Below are positions 1-6,665 of a DNA stretch of 12,151 nucleotides, piece by piece. The position numbers were made by a program, and so were the translations under genes. The notes below the pieces were generated by a model that had not been told where the DNA came from, made no database searches, and was given only the letters and a program-made list of their open reading frames with translations. The stretch's first letter is position 1. Every line of letters begins with the position of its first letter. The stretch is from B16-G9 sp964455635 (GTDB lineage: Bacteria > Bacteroidota > Bacteroidia > Bacteroidales > F082), in the NCBI GenBank assembly GCA_964455635.1, contig CAYVWX010000083.1, forward strand, positions 1-12,151, read 5' to 3'.

Positions 1-1967
1 GAATAGGGTGAAGTAAGCGAATAGCCATATTCAAACCCAAGCACACCATACTCCGACAGGTGAGAGTTGTATATATAAAAAGGTGCCTGTCCGTTTTTAA
101 TATTTTGAAGCGGGATAAATTTCTCTTCCGAATCTTCCAACCGCAGTACGGCATGGCGGTGCGAAAAGGTTCCCCGCTCTACATCCTGTCCGCTAATTCG
201 TACCGGAATGTTTTCCATTACCAGGCTTCCGTAAGCCATCAACTCACCCAAAGCCCAGTCCAGCTTACCCTCTTCCAGAATCATCTTTTTACGTTGCTGC
301 TGCAGGCGTACCGTTTTGCGAAAGAATTTTTTATCCTCCGGCAACGTTCCCAGTTTTTCTCCGATAAACAAAAGGTCGCTTTCCGATATGGAAGTTTTTA
401 CCGGTTTTTCCCAGTCCTGTTCGGTGGCTTTTTTAATGTTGCTCCAGGTTTCGTTCAGGAAATTGTCGATGGTGTTTGTTTCATGCGACTTTCCTTTGGC
501 AAGATTTTCTTCAAGCTTTGCAATAAATCGCTGTTCGTTTTCGGTACAATAAGCAGCGGTTACCGTTTTTTCCCGAAGCAGCTTCTGCTTATAAATCTCG
601 TATGGGTTGGGATGCTTTTCGATGGCTTTGTATAGGATAGGTTGTGTAAACCGGGGTTCATCCCCTTCGTTGTGGCCATATTTGCGGTAACCCAGTATGT
701 CGATAAAAACGTCTTTGTGGAATTTGTTTCTAAATTCCATGGCCATCTGCACTGCATAAACCACCGCTTCGGCATCGTCGCCATTAACATGAAAAACAGG
801 AGACAGTGTGGTTTTTGCCACATCGGTACAGTAAGTTGACGAGCGGGCATCCAAATAATCGGTGGTAAACCCTATCTGGTTGTTAACCACAAGGTGGATG
901 GTTCCGCCTGTGGTATATCCGTTCAAATCCTGCATCTGTATCACTTCGTAAACAACACCCTGTCCGGCAATGGATGCGTCGCCATGCAACAGGATGGGAG
1001 CTATTTTATTGGGATCGTGCTGATAGGTAGCGTCAATAAGCGCCCGTGTGATGCCCTCCACCAGCGGGTCAGCCGCTTCCAAATGCGACGGGTTGGGTGC
1101 CAGCGTCAGCTTTACTTCGTTGCCTTTACTGGTTTTCCGGCGAACGGTAAATCCCAGATGGTATTTTACATCGCCCAGCAACCCCTCTTCATCAAACTCT
1201 TTGCCTTCAAATTCCGAAAAAACATCCTCGAAAGGTTTACGCATAATGTTGGTAAGCACATTGAGCCTCCCGCGATGGGGCATGCCGATAACAAACTCTT
1301 CAATACCCAACTCAGCCCCTTTCTCCATCACGGCATCCAATGCCGGAATCAACGACTCGGCACCTTCGAGAGAGAACCTTTTTTGCCCGGGAAACTTTTT
1401 CTGCAAGAAGTTCTCAAAAAACACGGCTCTCTCCAGCTTGGTGAGGATATATTTTTTTTCTTCGGCATTAAAATTGGGACGGTTGCGCGTTTTTTCAAAA
1501 TGATTTTGTAACCACTGAACCATATTCAGGTCGCGGATAAACATAAACTCAACCCCAATGCTGTTGCAATAGGTTTCTTCCAAAAAGGCAACAATATCTT
1601 TCAACTTTGCAACACCCATCCCGATTTCATTTCCGGCCTGAAACTCTTTTTCCAAATCGGTTTTGGTGAGGCCGTAAATTTCAATATCCAAAGTGGGTTT
1701 ATAGTTGCGGCGTTTTCGTACCGGATTAGTCTTGGTAAAAAGGTGCCCCCTGCGACGATAATCGTTTATCAGGTTTATAACTTTAAACTCATCGGAAGTT
1801 TGTAACCCTGCCGTGGGTTTGGCGGGGTACGCTTTAAGCGCAAAATCAAACCCGTCGAAAAACTTGCGCCACTGCTCATCAACCGACTGAGGGTCAGATT
1901 TATATTGCGAATAAAGTTCCTCGATGAGATTGGGATCAATATTATTAAGGTAATTTAAATTATCCAT
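1..1967 (-). CDS. sucA: 2-oxoglutarate dehydrogenase E1 component (partial, C-terminus beyond window)
   Basis: This is the thiamine-diphosphate E1 subunit of the 2-oxoglutarate dehydrogenase complex. It decarboxylates 2-oxoglutarate and passes the succinyl group to the E2 lipoyl domain in the TCA cycle (cytoplasm). The frame is open for 655 codons from the ATG at 1967 to the window edge; the family is usually 900-950 aa, so roughly 250 residues are missing. Visible parts are the N-terminal E1o segment (start MDNLNYLNNIDPN, then EELYSQY and WRKFFDGF), GMPHRGRLNVL near residue 227, the ThDP/Mg motif HGDASIAGQGVVYE near 328 followed about 30 residues later by VVNNQIGFTT, NGDDAEAV near 395 and GHNEGDEPRFTQP near 430. 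All family motifs are intact, with no frameshift seen. The ATG is preceded by an A-rich leader rather than a Shine-Dalgarno site, and a TAnnTTTG box lies 26 nt upstream. sucB would be expected next, beyond the left edge. Identity is very secure. Confidence 0.97.
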   Translation of the reverse strand, partial: MDNLNYLNNIDPNLIEELYSQYKSDPQSVDEQWRKFFDGFDFALKAYPAKPTAGLQTSDEFKVINLINDYRRRGHLFTKTNPVRKRRNYKPTLDIEIYGLTKTDLEKEFQAGNEIGMGVAKLKDIVAFLEETYCNSIGVEFMFIRDLNMVQWLQNHFEKTRNRPNFNAEEKKYILTKLERAVFFENFLQKKFPGQKRFSLEGAESLIPALDAVMEKGAELGIEEFVIGMPHRGRLNVLTNIMRKPFEDVFSEFEGKEFDEEGLLGDVKYHLGFTVRRKTSKGNEVKLTLAPNPSHLEAADPLVEGITRALIDATYQHDPNKIAPILLHGDASIAGQGVVYEVIQMQDLNGYTTGGTIHLVVNNQIGFTTDYLDARSSTYCTDVAKTTLSPVFHVNGDDAEAVVYAVQMAMEFRNKFHKDVFIDILGYRKYGHNEGDEPRFTQPILYKAIEKHPNPYEIYKQKLLREKTVTAAYCTENEQRFIAKLEENLAKGKSHETNTIDNFLNETWSNIKKATEQDWEKPVKTSISESDLLFIGEKLGTLPEDKKFFRKTVRLQQQRKKMILEEGKLDWALGELMAYGSLVMENIPVRISGQDVERGTFSHRHAVLRLEDSEEKFIPLQNIKNGQAPFYIYNSHLSEYGVLGFEYGYSLTSPY

Positions 1968-1992
1968 TGTTATTGTGGTGAATTTGAACCAA

Positions 1993-2000
1993 CAAAGGTA
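1993..2000 (-). promoter_or_regulatory. Bacteroidota -7 promoter box for sucA
   Basis: TACCTTTG on the minus strand is an exact match to TAnnTTTG, 26 nt upstream of the sucA ATG. It would give a leader of roughly 20 nt. No convincing TTG/TTTG -33 element lies at the usual 19-21 nt spacing, so this is a motif-based prediction only. It suggests sucA can be transcribed separately from the D-serine dehydratase-like gene that ends at 2111. Confidence 0.5.
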
Positions 2001-2110
2001 AAACTATTTTATGTTTATTTAGAATTATTTTCAATAATATATTTTTAGATGTTTTGGGGGCAAGATACAAACCGGCAAAAATCCATTACAGATTACATTC
2101 TTCTGCAAAT

Positions 2111-3178
2111 TTATTTTATCAGCAGCTGTTTTTTTAACAAATTGGCAGCAAGGCACGAATGTACCGGCAGAATACCCAAAAGATCGCCCGGCTTGATGTT
2201 GTTTAAATATTTTAGAGGCATCTTAACAAGGCCGTGTTCTTGCGACAGGACTGAAACATAGGCGCCTGGAATGGCCTCTCCCCATCCTTTATTATGTATA
2301 TTTACCACATATCCGTACAGCTTAAAGCCGTTATCGGCTTCAATGTTTTCCTTTGACAGGTAAACGGCACCGCCATATATCACAACCTCTTCTCTTTGAG
2401 GATGTACCGCAACTACCGGACAGGCAACCGCTACGGCAATATCATCAAGTTTACAGCTGCCGAGGTGGTATTGCATCACATCAAAATATACAAAATTGCC
2501 CGGGCGAATTTCATCAAAACCTGAACAGTTATCCATTATACTGCATGTGGGGGTGTCGCCATAGCTTGTTAGCAGATGAGGAAAATGACCAATATACTTT
2601 TGCTTCAACAGATTTAAAACCGTTTTTGCCGAATGGGCAATGGAGTGCATTTGAGCTTTGTTGTGTGTATGATAGCTGTGTCCGGCATGGGTAAGAAATC
2701 CCTTAAAAGTCAAATGTTCTTCTCCGGCAATAAAACTGATTATTTTTTCAATCTCGCCACTGTTAGCAGACAGTCCCGTACGGTGATATCCCGTGTCTAT
2801 TTTTATAAAAAGGCCAACATCACATTTTAAATGCTTTGACAGCCGGCGCACAACATACTCCGATTCAACCAACAGGTTAAGAGTAACTTTTTCGGCCAGT
2901 TGATTAATGACATCTGATTCTAAAATATTTACCGGAAAAGCTATGGTGATATCATGCCAGCCGTGTTGTGCAAAAAAAGCTGCCATGCTTACCGACGAAA
3001 CGGTTATTTTATGAATCCCAAAATTTTTGAAAATATTTCCGATTTGTATTGACTGGTGTGTTTTAAAATGCGGACGAAAAATAACTTTAGATACATTGGC
3101 TTTTTCAACCATTCTGGTAATGTTTTTCGCTACAATATTCGTATCAATTAGTAAGGTTGGTGTCGTAATTTTATTCAT
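2111..3178 (-). CDS. D-serine dehydratase-like / alanine-racemase-fold PLP enzyme
   Basis: This 355-aa protein has a fold-type III (alanine racemase-like) PLP barrel followed by the C-terminal D-serine dehydratase-like domain. The likely PLP lysine is Lys39 in RPHFKTH; IKIDTGYHRTGL (about 145-157) and DEIRPGNFVYFD are further family landmarks. His340 and Cys342 in PVHSCLAANL match the His-x-Cys zinc site of eukaryotic-type D-serine dehydratases (DSD1). D-threonine aldolases of the same superfamily carry His-x-Asp there, so D-serine dehydration to pyruvate and ammonia is the better guess, although related D-amino-acid substrates are possible. There is no signal peptide, so it is probably cytoplasmic. 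The ATG lies inside the end of the upstream beta-helix gene (8-nt overlap), implying co-transcription and possibly translational coupling. The family call is secure; the substrate is inferred. Confidence 0.88.
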   Translation of the reverse strand: MNKITTPTLLIDTNIVAKNITRMVEKANVSKVIFRPHFKTHQSIQIGNIFKNFGIHKITVSSVSMAAFFAQHGWHDITIAFPVNILESDVINQLAEKVTLNLLVESEYVVRRLSKHLKCDVGLFIKIDTGYHRTGLSANSGEIEKIISFIAGEEHLTFKGFLTHAGHSYHTHNKAQMHSIAHSAKTVLNLLKQKYIGHFPHLLTSYGDTPTCSIMDNCSGFDEIRPGNFVYFDVMQYHLGSCKLDDIAVAVACPVVAVHPQREEVVIYGGAVYLSKENIEADNGFKLYGYVVNIHNKGWGEAIPGAYVSVLSQEHGLVKMPLKYLNNIKPGDLLGILPVHSCLAANLLKKQLLIK

Positions 3179-4964
3179 AGACCATCAATTTTTTAACCAT
3201 CACAACATTGTGGTTGCGAAAAACCACCCAGTATATCCCCTTTGGTAAATTTACGGATACCGGAAAAATATTTTGTTCTCCGGCAGAGAAAAAACTCCTG
3301 TAAACGATTATACCGTAGATGTTTACAATTGTTATTAAGAGGTTTCCCGAAATATCACCATTTGTAATAATACTGAAATTTCCTCTGTTGGGGTTGGGCG
3401 CAATAACTAAACCGGGCGGTTTTGGCCGGCTGTGCTGTATGGAAGTGTAAACAGAATCGCTGCACACTGTTAACGAAAGCCCGTCATCATATCGTTGTCT
3501 GGCAGGAATTGTGCCCTGGTTAAGGGTGTTGGGATAACCGACGGATGGCCACGGGGTATTTACATCCCAAAAAACAGGTTTTGTGTTCAGATAATAAGAC
3601 GAATCGGACAAATCAGTGGTTCCTGCGGGACGGGTAACACCTAAAATATTGTTTCCATATTGAAAATGATTGTTTCCGGTAAGAACATACTGACCGTAAA
3701 ACATGCTGAAGTCAGTAGTTTCGTTTCCCACAAAATTTTGGCCGGAAGTTTCCAACAAATCGCTTGACGTCATGATAATGCCCCATAGTTCGGCTCTGTT
3801 TCTAAACAAAGTGTTGTAGGGTCCCGAAGGCCCCCAGTAGTGATCGATAATGATGTTTTGAACAATATTGCTTTCAAACAAATTGGCATAGGCATAATGG
3901 CCATGTAACGAAATATCGCCCGACAAGTCGTGTATAGGCTCGCTGCGAAAGGGGTCGCGTGAATAATTATAGGCAATAACATTGCCGTTGGCACCGGTTT
4001 TCACCATCATGGCATGGCGCAGATGACTAAAAATATTGTTGTCGATGATGCATTCGCTGCTATGGTGTGCCAACGTAACACCATAACCGTGCGTGGCAGC
4101 ACCATCGTATTGAAAGGCATGATGAAAATAGGAACCGTCCACTTTAACCGACAGGCTTTTTGAAATATAAACATGGCTGCCAACACTGCTGTCGCTTTCA
4201 ATTCCCGACAGGATGCAATTGCGCGCATACATAAAATTAACATTGTAGCTGCCGCCGTTCGGGGGTTCGTCAAGCCGTTTAATTTTTACACAACGAACTC
4301 CTGCATTTACAACAGGCACAACCTTTTGTATGGAAGGATGTAAAAGGGTGTCGTAATCTATTCGTAAGGGCGATTGCAAAAAAAGAGTATCCTCCGATAC
4401 CGAATCAATTACCGTAATTTGTCCCACTGATTTTTCAGCCCACGATATGGGAACAACATCCCAGTCGCCATTGTTTTCCAGTATTTCTACAACATCACCT
4501 TTGGCAAATATAAAAGCCGAATCGGTAAATATTTTTGAGCTGTTTTTGTCGAATCCCCCGTCAATTAACACCCAATTACCGGTAGAGCTTCCGGAAATAT
4601 TAATGGCATTCTGATTTTGTCCGTTAAAGTTGAAAAGCAGGGTTGTTAATGCTGACCCTTCTCCTTTAATTTCAATACTGTCCTTAAGTGTAACGGGAGC
4701 GTTAAACAGGTATATTCCTGCCGGGAAGAAAAGAACAGCAGCTTTACCTTCATTCTGTTCCAAAGCAAGTTCAACAGCTTGCGAATTGTCGGTAATCCCG
4801 TCATTGTTTCCCCCATAATCAAGAATATTTACTGCGTTTTGCGGTTCAGTAAATTTAAAATGGAGGTTGGCTTGGCCCCATTCTGCCCTTTTGTCGTCCG
4901 GAATAGTTTGAGCATTAACTTCCGAAAACAATAACAACAGCACTATGTATAATAAGGATCTCAT
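3171..4964 (-). CDS. Secreted right-handed beta-helix (pectate-lyase/GH28-like) protein with T9SS type A sorting domain
   Basis: This 597-aa exported protein has a Sec signal peptide at residues 1-19 (hydrophobic core, cleavage near VNAQ). Residues 45-105 show the start of a pectate-lyase-3/GH28-type beta-helix, with NILDYGGNNDGITDN, then FFPAGIYLFNAPVTL and IEIKGEG. Repetitive beta-helix coils continue through about residue 480, including DNNIFSHLRHAMMVKTGANG and DISLHGHYAYANLFESN near 350-366. The last 80 or so residues form a T9SS type A sorting domain: PNPNRGNFSI at 523, a VNIYG turn near 547, NLPKGIYWV and a terminal KKLMVYE. It should therefore cross the outer membrane through T9SS and be released or cell-surface attached. 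Polysaccharide binding or cleavage is the likely role, but no catalytic residues could be assigned. Its stop overlaps the start of the D-serine dehydratase-like gene. Confidence 0.9.
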   Translation of the reverse strand: MRSLLYIVLLLLFSEVNAQTIPDDKRAEWGQANLHFKFTEPQNAVNILDYGGNNDGITDNSQAVELALEQNEGKAAVLFFPAGIYLFNAPVTLKDSIEIKGEGSALTTLLFNFNGQNQNAINISGSSTGNWVLIDGGFDKNSSKIFTDSAFIFAKGDVVEILENNGDWDVVPISWAEKSVGQITVIDSVSEDTLFLQSPLRIDYDTLLHPSIQKVVPVVNAGVRCVKIKRLDEPPNGGSYNVNFMYARNCILSGIESDSSVGSHVYISKSLSVKVDGSYFHHAFQYDGAATHGYGVTLAHHSSECIIDNNIFSHLRHAMMVKTGANGNVIAYNYSRDPFRSEPIHDLSGDISLHGHYAYANLFESNIVQNIIIDHYWGPSGPYNTLFRNRAELWGIIMTSSDLLETSGQNFVGNETTDFSMFYGQYVLTGNNHFQYGNNILGVTRPAGTTDLSDSSYYLNTKPVFWDVNTPWPSVGYPNTLNQGTIPARQRYDDGLSLTVCSDSVYTSIQHSRPKPPGLVIAPNPNRGNFSIITNGDISGNLLITIVNIYGIIVYRSFFSAGEQNIFPVSVNLPKGIYWVVFRNHNVVMVKKLMVYE

Positions 4965-4980
4965 TTTTTTAACGTTCTTT

Positions 4981-4988
4981 CAAAAGTA
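4981..4988 (-). promoter_or_regulatory. Bacteroidota -7 promoter box for the beta-helix/D-serine dehydratase-like pair
   Basis: TACTTTTG on the minus strand is an exact TAnnTTTG match, 17 nt upstream of the ATG at 4964. It would give a very short leader, within the usual range for this phylum. No clear -33 element is visible. Because the next gene overlaps, this would drive both. Confidence 0.45.
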
Positions 4989-5095
4989 ATGTAAAATAGT
5001 ACTATTTTTACTTTTTACGAAAAATTGTGTTGGGGTTAGTCGAATATGCTTATGTTTTAATAAGTAGCAAGGTGATATTAGTAACGGATTACAGG

Positions 5096-5254
5096 ATGAG
5101 CATTAAAACTTTCAATGATAAATGAAAAAACCTTTGGGGATTTCAGGTTGTCTGTACTAAGTTTGTTGAGGGAAAGCCTTTGAAAGTTGTTGTAAAACAA
5201 AAAATAGAAAATCAAATTATCACTGTGGAATTTAAAAACTATTCTACAGGATAA
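5096..5254 (+). pseudogene. Possible small broken ORF (in-frame TGA or single-base slip)
   Basis: From the ATG at 5096 the frame runs nine codons to a TGA at 5123-5125, then continues open for 42 codons to the TAA at 5252-5254. The downstream part has an amino-acid make-up that looks coding (FVEGKPLKVVVKQ, QIITVEFKNY). Alternatively, loss of one A from the A6 run at 5125-5130 would join the ATG at 5122 to the same frame and give a 43-aa protein beginning MKNLWGF. It overlaps the predicted promoter of the lipoprotein gene. It could be a remnant, a sequencing indel, or chance in AT-rich DNA; no homolog was recognised. Confidence 0.2.
5133..5165 (+). promoter_or_regulatory. Bacteroidota -33/-7 promoter for the GldN-like lipoprotein
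   Basis: TTTG at 5133-5136 and TAAGTTTG at 5158-5165 are separated by 21 nt, matching the TTTG / TAnnTTTG arrangement of the main Bacteroidota sigma factor. This is the best-formed promoter candidate in the window. The leader to the ATG at 5271 would be near 100 nt. Confidence 0.5.
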
Positions 5255-5270
5255 ACAAAATTTTAAACAG

Positions 5271-5819
5271 ATGAGAAAAATATTTTTATTGGCCGCTATT
5301 TTGGTTGTGTTTTTGGTTTCGTGCAGACAAGAAAAACCTAAAGAGGTTATCACCCAAAAAATACAGTATGATGTTAACATCAAAAGCCCCTCTCCCGACT
5401 GGGACTGGTGGATACAAAATATTGTGGGCCCCGATCGTGAAAAACTGGTGAACATGATTATGGACGGGGCGTTGTCGGGCAAGTTTCAGGCTTACGATTA
5501 TTTTAACGATTCAATCACCCCTGCCGACATCAGCCTTATGCTGGCCGACACTTTTTATTTGACCTACAAACGAACCGTGCCGCCATACGATGATTACGAC
5601 ACCACGGTTATTATGAAAATAAATCGTAGTGATATTCAGCGTATTCGTTTTTTGGAAGAGTGGAAAATTGACCCTTCAACCATGCATTTTGAGAAAAAAG
5701 TCTTTGGGATAGGCCCGGTTGCCCGCCGCATCGACCTGCATGGTATTGAACGGTGGCAGCCTCTTTTTTGGATTTATACCGACAAGGATTTTATCAAGAG
5801 GCTTAAAAGCGAAGAATAA
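5271..5819 (+). CDS. Small lipoprotein resembling the core of GldN/PorN (T9SS/gliding-associated)
   Basis: This 182-aa protein has a lipoprotein signal peptide, MRKIFLLAAILVVFLVSC, with lipobox LVSC and lipid-attachment Cys18. It is therefore predicted to be anchored in a membrane facing the periplasm or surface. The mature part carries a pattern I associate with the GldN/PorN core: DREKLVNMIMDGALSGKFQAY (about 55-75) matches the helix before the variable loop. IRFLEEWKIDPSTMHFEKKV at 125-144 followed by FGIGPVARR matches GldN's 'W.FD......RL.GI.PV' stretch, and WQPLFWIYTDKDF at 162-174 matches its FWVFF strand. GldN is normally about 300 aa, is made without a lipobox, and sits after gldK, gldL and gldM. 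Here the N- and C-terminal extensions are missing and no gldKLM is adjacent. It is the only minor-orientation gene in its neighbourhood and has its own promoter. The GldN relation is from remembered family patterns, not a search. Confidence 0.75.
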   Translation: MRKIFLLAAILVVFLVSCRQEKPKEVITQKIQYDVNIKSPSPDWDWWIQNIVGPDREKLVNMIMDGALSGKFQAYDYFNDSITPADISLMLADTFYLTYKRTVPPYDDYDTTVIMKINRSDIQRIRFLEEWKIDPSTMHFEKKVFGIGPVARRIDLHGIERWQPLFWIYTDKDFIKRLKSEE

Positions 5820-5865
5820 TCTTTTAACATCCTGCGAAAAATTAACCGAAATATCCATGCGTATT

Positions 5866-6537
5866 TTATAATCTTGCAGGTGCATTTCGATCGCGTTTCC
5901 ACATTTGCGGATTGGAAATGATATAATGACGAATGCGATTTAATTCATCATTATTACGGATAATGTGATCATAAAATCGTGGTTGCCAGGCAAAACCTGG
6001 TAAAATTTCACGGGATTTTTTTGTTACGGCGGATTTGAATTCACGAATCATATGGGATAATGACGTTTTTTTTGGCGAAATATTTGAAAAAAATTTGTTT
6101 TCGCCATGATAGAAACGTTGCGGTGCAACGTTTCTACACGGNNNNNNNNNNNNNNNNNNNNNNNNNNNNNNNNNNNNNNNNNNNNNNNNNNNNNNNNNNN
6201 NNNNNNNNNNNNNNNNNNNNNNNNNNNNNNNNNNNNNNNNNGCAACGTTTCTGCGATCATCATTATCAATTATCACAATCCCGTGAAAATGGTTGGGCAT
6301 TACCACAAAATTATCCAAAAAAATATTGGGACGAATTTTTTCTGAAATCAACCATTCATCCCAAACAATTTTTCCAATAGGATTCAAAATCATTTTTTTA
6401 TCCACAATCTCCCCAAAAAAATGATTGCGGTTTTTTGTTACAATGGTGACAAAATACGCACCGTTGGACGAATAATCGTAATTTTTTAAACGGGCGGAAC
6501 CAATGCGGTATTTTCCGCGAAATTTTTCGACAGACAT
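5866..6537 (-). CDS. REP-associated tyrosine transposase (RAYT, HUH/Y1 family), interrupted by assembly gap
   Basis: This is a single-strand HUH transposase of the RAYT/TnpA-REP group, thought to act on palindromic REP sequences. Visible landmarks are the RAYT N-terminus (RIGSARLKNYDYSSNGAYFVT, about 11-31), the catalytic HUH triad as His83-Phe84-His85 in VVMPNHFHGIVI, and the C-terminal helix with likely catalytic Tyr189 in WQPRFYDHIIRN followed by RIRHYIISNPQMW. The gene is complete at both ends (ATG 6537, TAA 5866), but residues about 99-132 are unknown because of 100 Ns. Both flanks are in the same frame only because the placeholder length happens to be 1 modulo 3, so integrity across the gap is unproven. 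The palindrome next to the gap is read in frame as RNVAPQRFY. It is a single-copy selfish or domesticated gene between two cell-envelope genes. Confidence 0.88.
   Translation of the reverse strand: MSVEKFRGKYRIGSARLKNYDYSSNGAYFVTIVTKNRNHFFGEIVDKKMILNPIGKIVWDEWLISEKIRPNIFLDNFVVMPNHFHGIVIIDNDDRRNVXXXXXXXXXXXXXXXXXXXXXXXXXXXXXXXXXXPCRNVAPQRFYHGENKFFSNISPKKTSLSHMIREFKSAVTKKSREILPGFAWQPRFYDHIIRNNDELNRIRHYIISNPQMWKRDRNAPARL
6110..6136. repeat. Perfect palindrome (12-bp arms, 3-nt loop) inside the RAYT gene
   Basis: TAGAAACGTTGC at 6110-6121 is followed by GGT and by its exact reverse complement GCAACGTTTCTA at 6125-6136. It would form a stable hairpin in single-stranded DNA, the kind of structure RAYT proteins recognise. 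It lies five bases from the N gap and is translated as part of the transposase. Confidence 0.85.
6142..6241. other. Assembly gap (100 Ns)
   Basis: A run of exactly 100 undetermined bases is the conventional scaffold placeholder for a gap of unknown size. It falls inside the RAYT coding region and is bounded on both sides by copies of the same 11-base repeat arm, so the gap most likely covers repetitive DNA that the assembler could not resolve. Confidence 0.95.
6242..6252. repeat. Second copy of the palindrome arm at the other gap edge
   Basis: GCAACGTTTCT immediately after the Ns is identical to the right arm of the palindrome at 6125-6135. Its partner arm, if present, is hidden in the gap. 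In the transposase reading frame it again encodes RNVA (the last residue runs into the gap). Confidence 0.75.
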
Positions 6538-6616
6538 TTATTTGTAATTTCTTTGTTTAAAAATACGAATAAACAGGCATATCAGGCAAAATGGTTGACA
6601 AAAAGGGCTGAACCGA

Positions 6617-6640
6617 TTGTTACATATAGCATTGTAACAA
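6617..6640. repeat. Inverted repeat between RAYT and the 607-aa secreted protein gene
   Basis: TTGTTACA at 6617-6624 and TGTAACAA at 6633-6640 are exact reverse complements around an 8-nt loop. It sits 26 nt past the stop of the 607-aa gene and about 80 nt upstream of the RAYT start. It lacks a GC-rich stem and an immediate T-run, so it is a poor intrinsic terminator. An operator, a transposase-related hairpin or chance are alternatives. Confidence 0.4.
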
Positions 6641-6665
6641 ACCAATACCATTGAGGAAATTTAAT

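Larger units (their letters stand above)
4965..5270. other. Intergenic region with divergent promoter boxes and a possible gene remnant
   Basis: This 306-nt AT-rich gap separates divergent genes. It holds a minus-strand TAnnTTTG box at 4981-4988 and a plus-strand box at 5158-5165. On the plus strand one frame is open from about 5000 to 5251 except for a single TGA at 5123-5125. The second half, from 5126 to the TAA at 5252-5254, reads as 42 protein-like codons (for example FVEGKPLKVVVKQ and QIITVEFKNY) but lacks a start. No RNA gene or terminator hairpin was recognised. Confidence 0.5.

Noticed and set aside
60..1511. Plus-strand open frames at 60-635 and 894-1511
   Set aside because: They lie wholly antisense to sucA, whose minus-strand translation carries every family motif; the plus-strand products have no recognisable domain.
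5078..5482. Minus-strand open frame of 134 codons
   Set aside because: It overlaps the start of the lipoprotein gene, which has a clear lipoprotein signal peptide and promoter; the antisense product is compositionally odd and starts within the lipoprotein gene.
6110..6252. CRISPR array around the N gap
   Set aside because: Only two short copies of an 11-12 base arm are visible, they form a tight 3-nt-loop palindrome and lie inside a transposase reading frame; no cas genes or regular spacers are seen.
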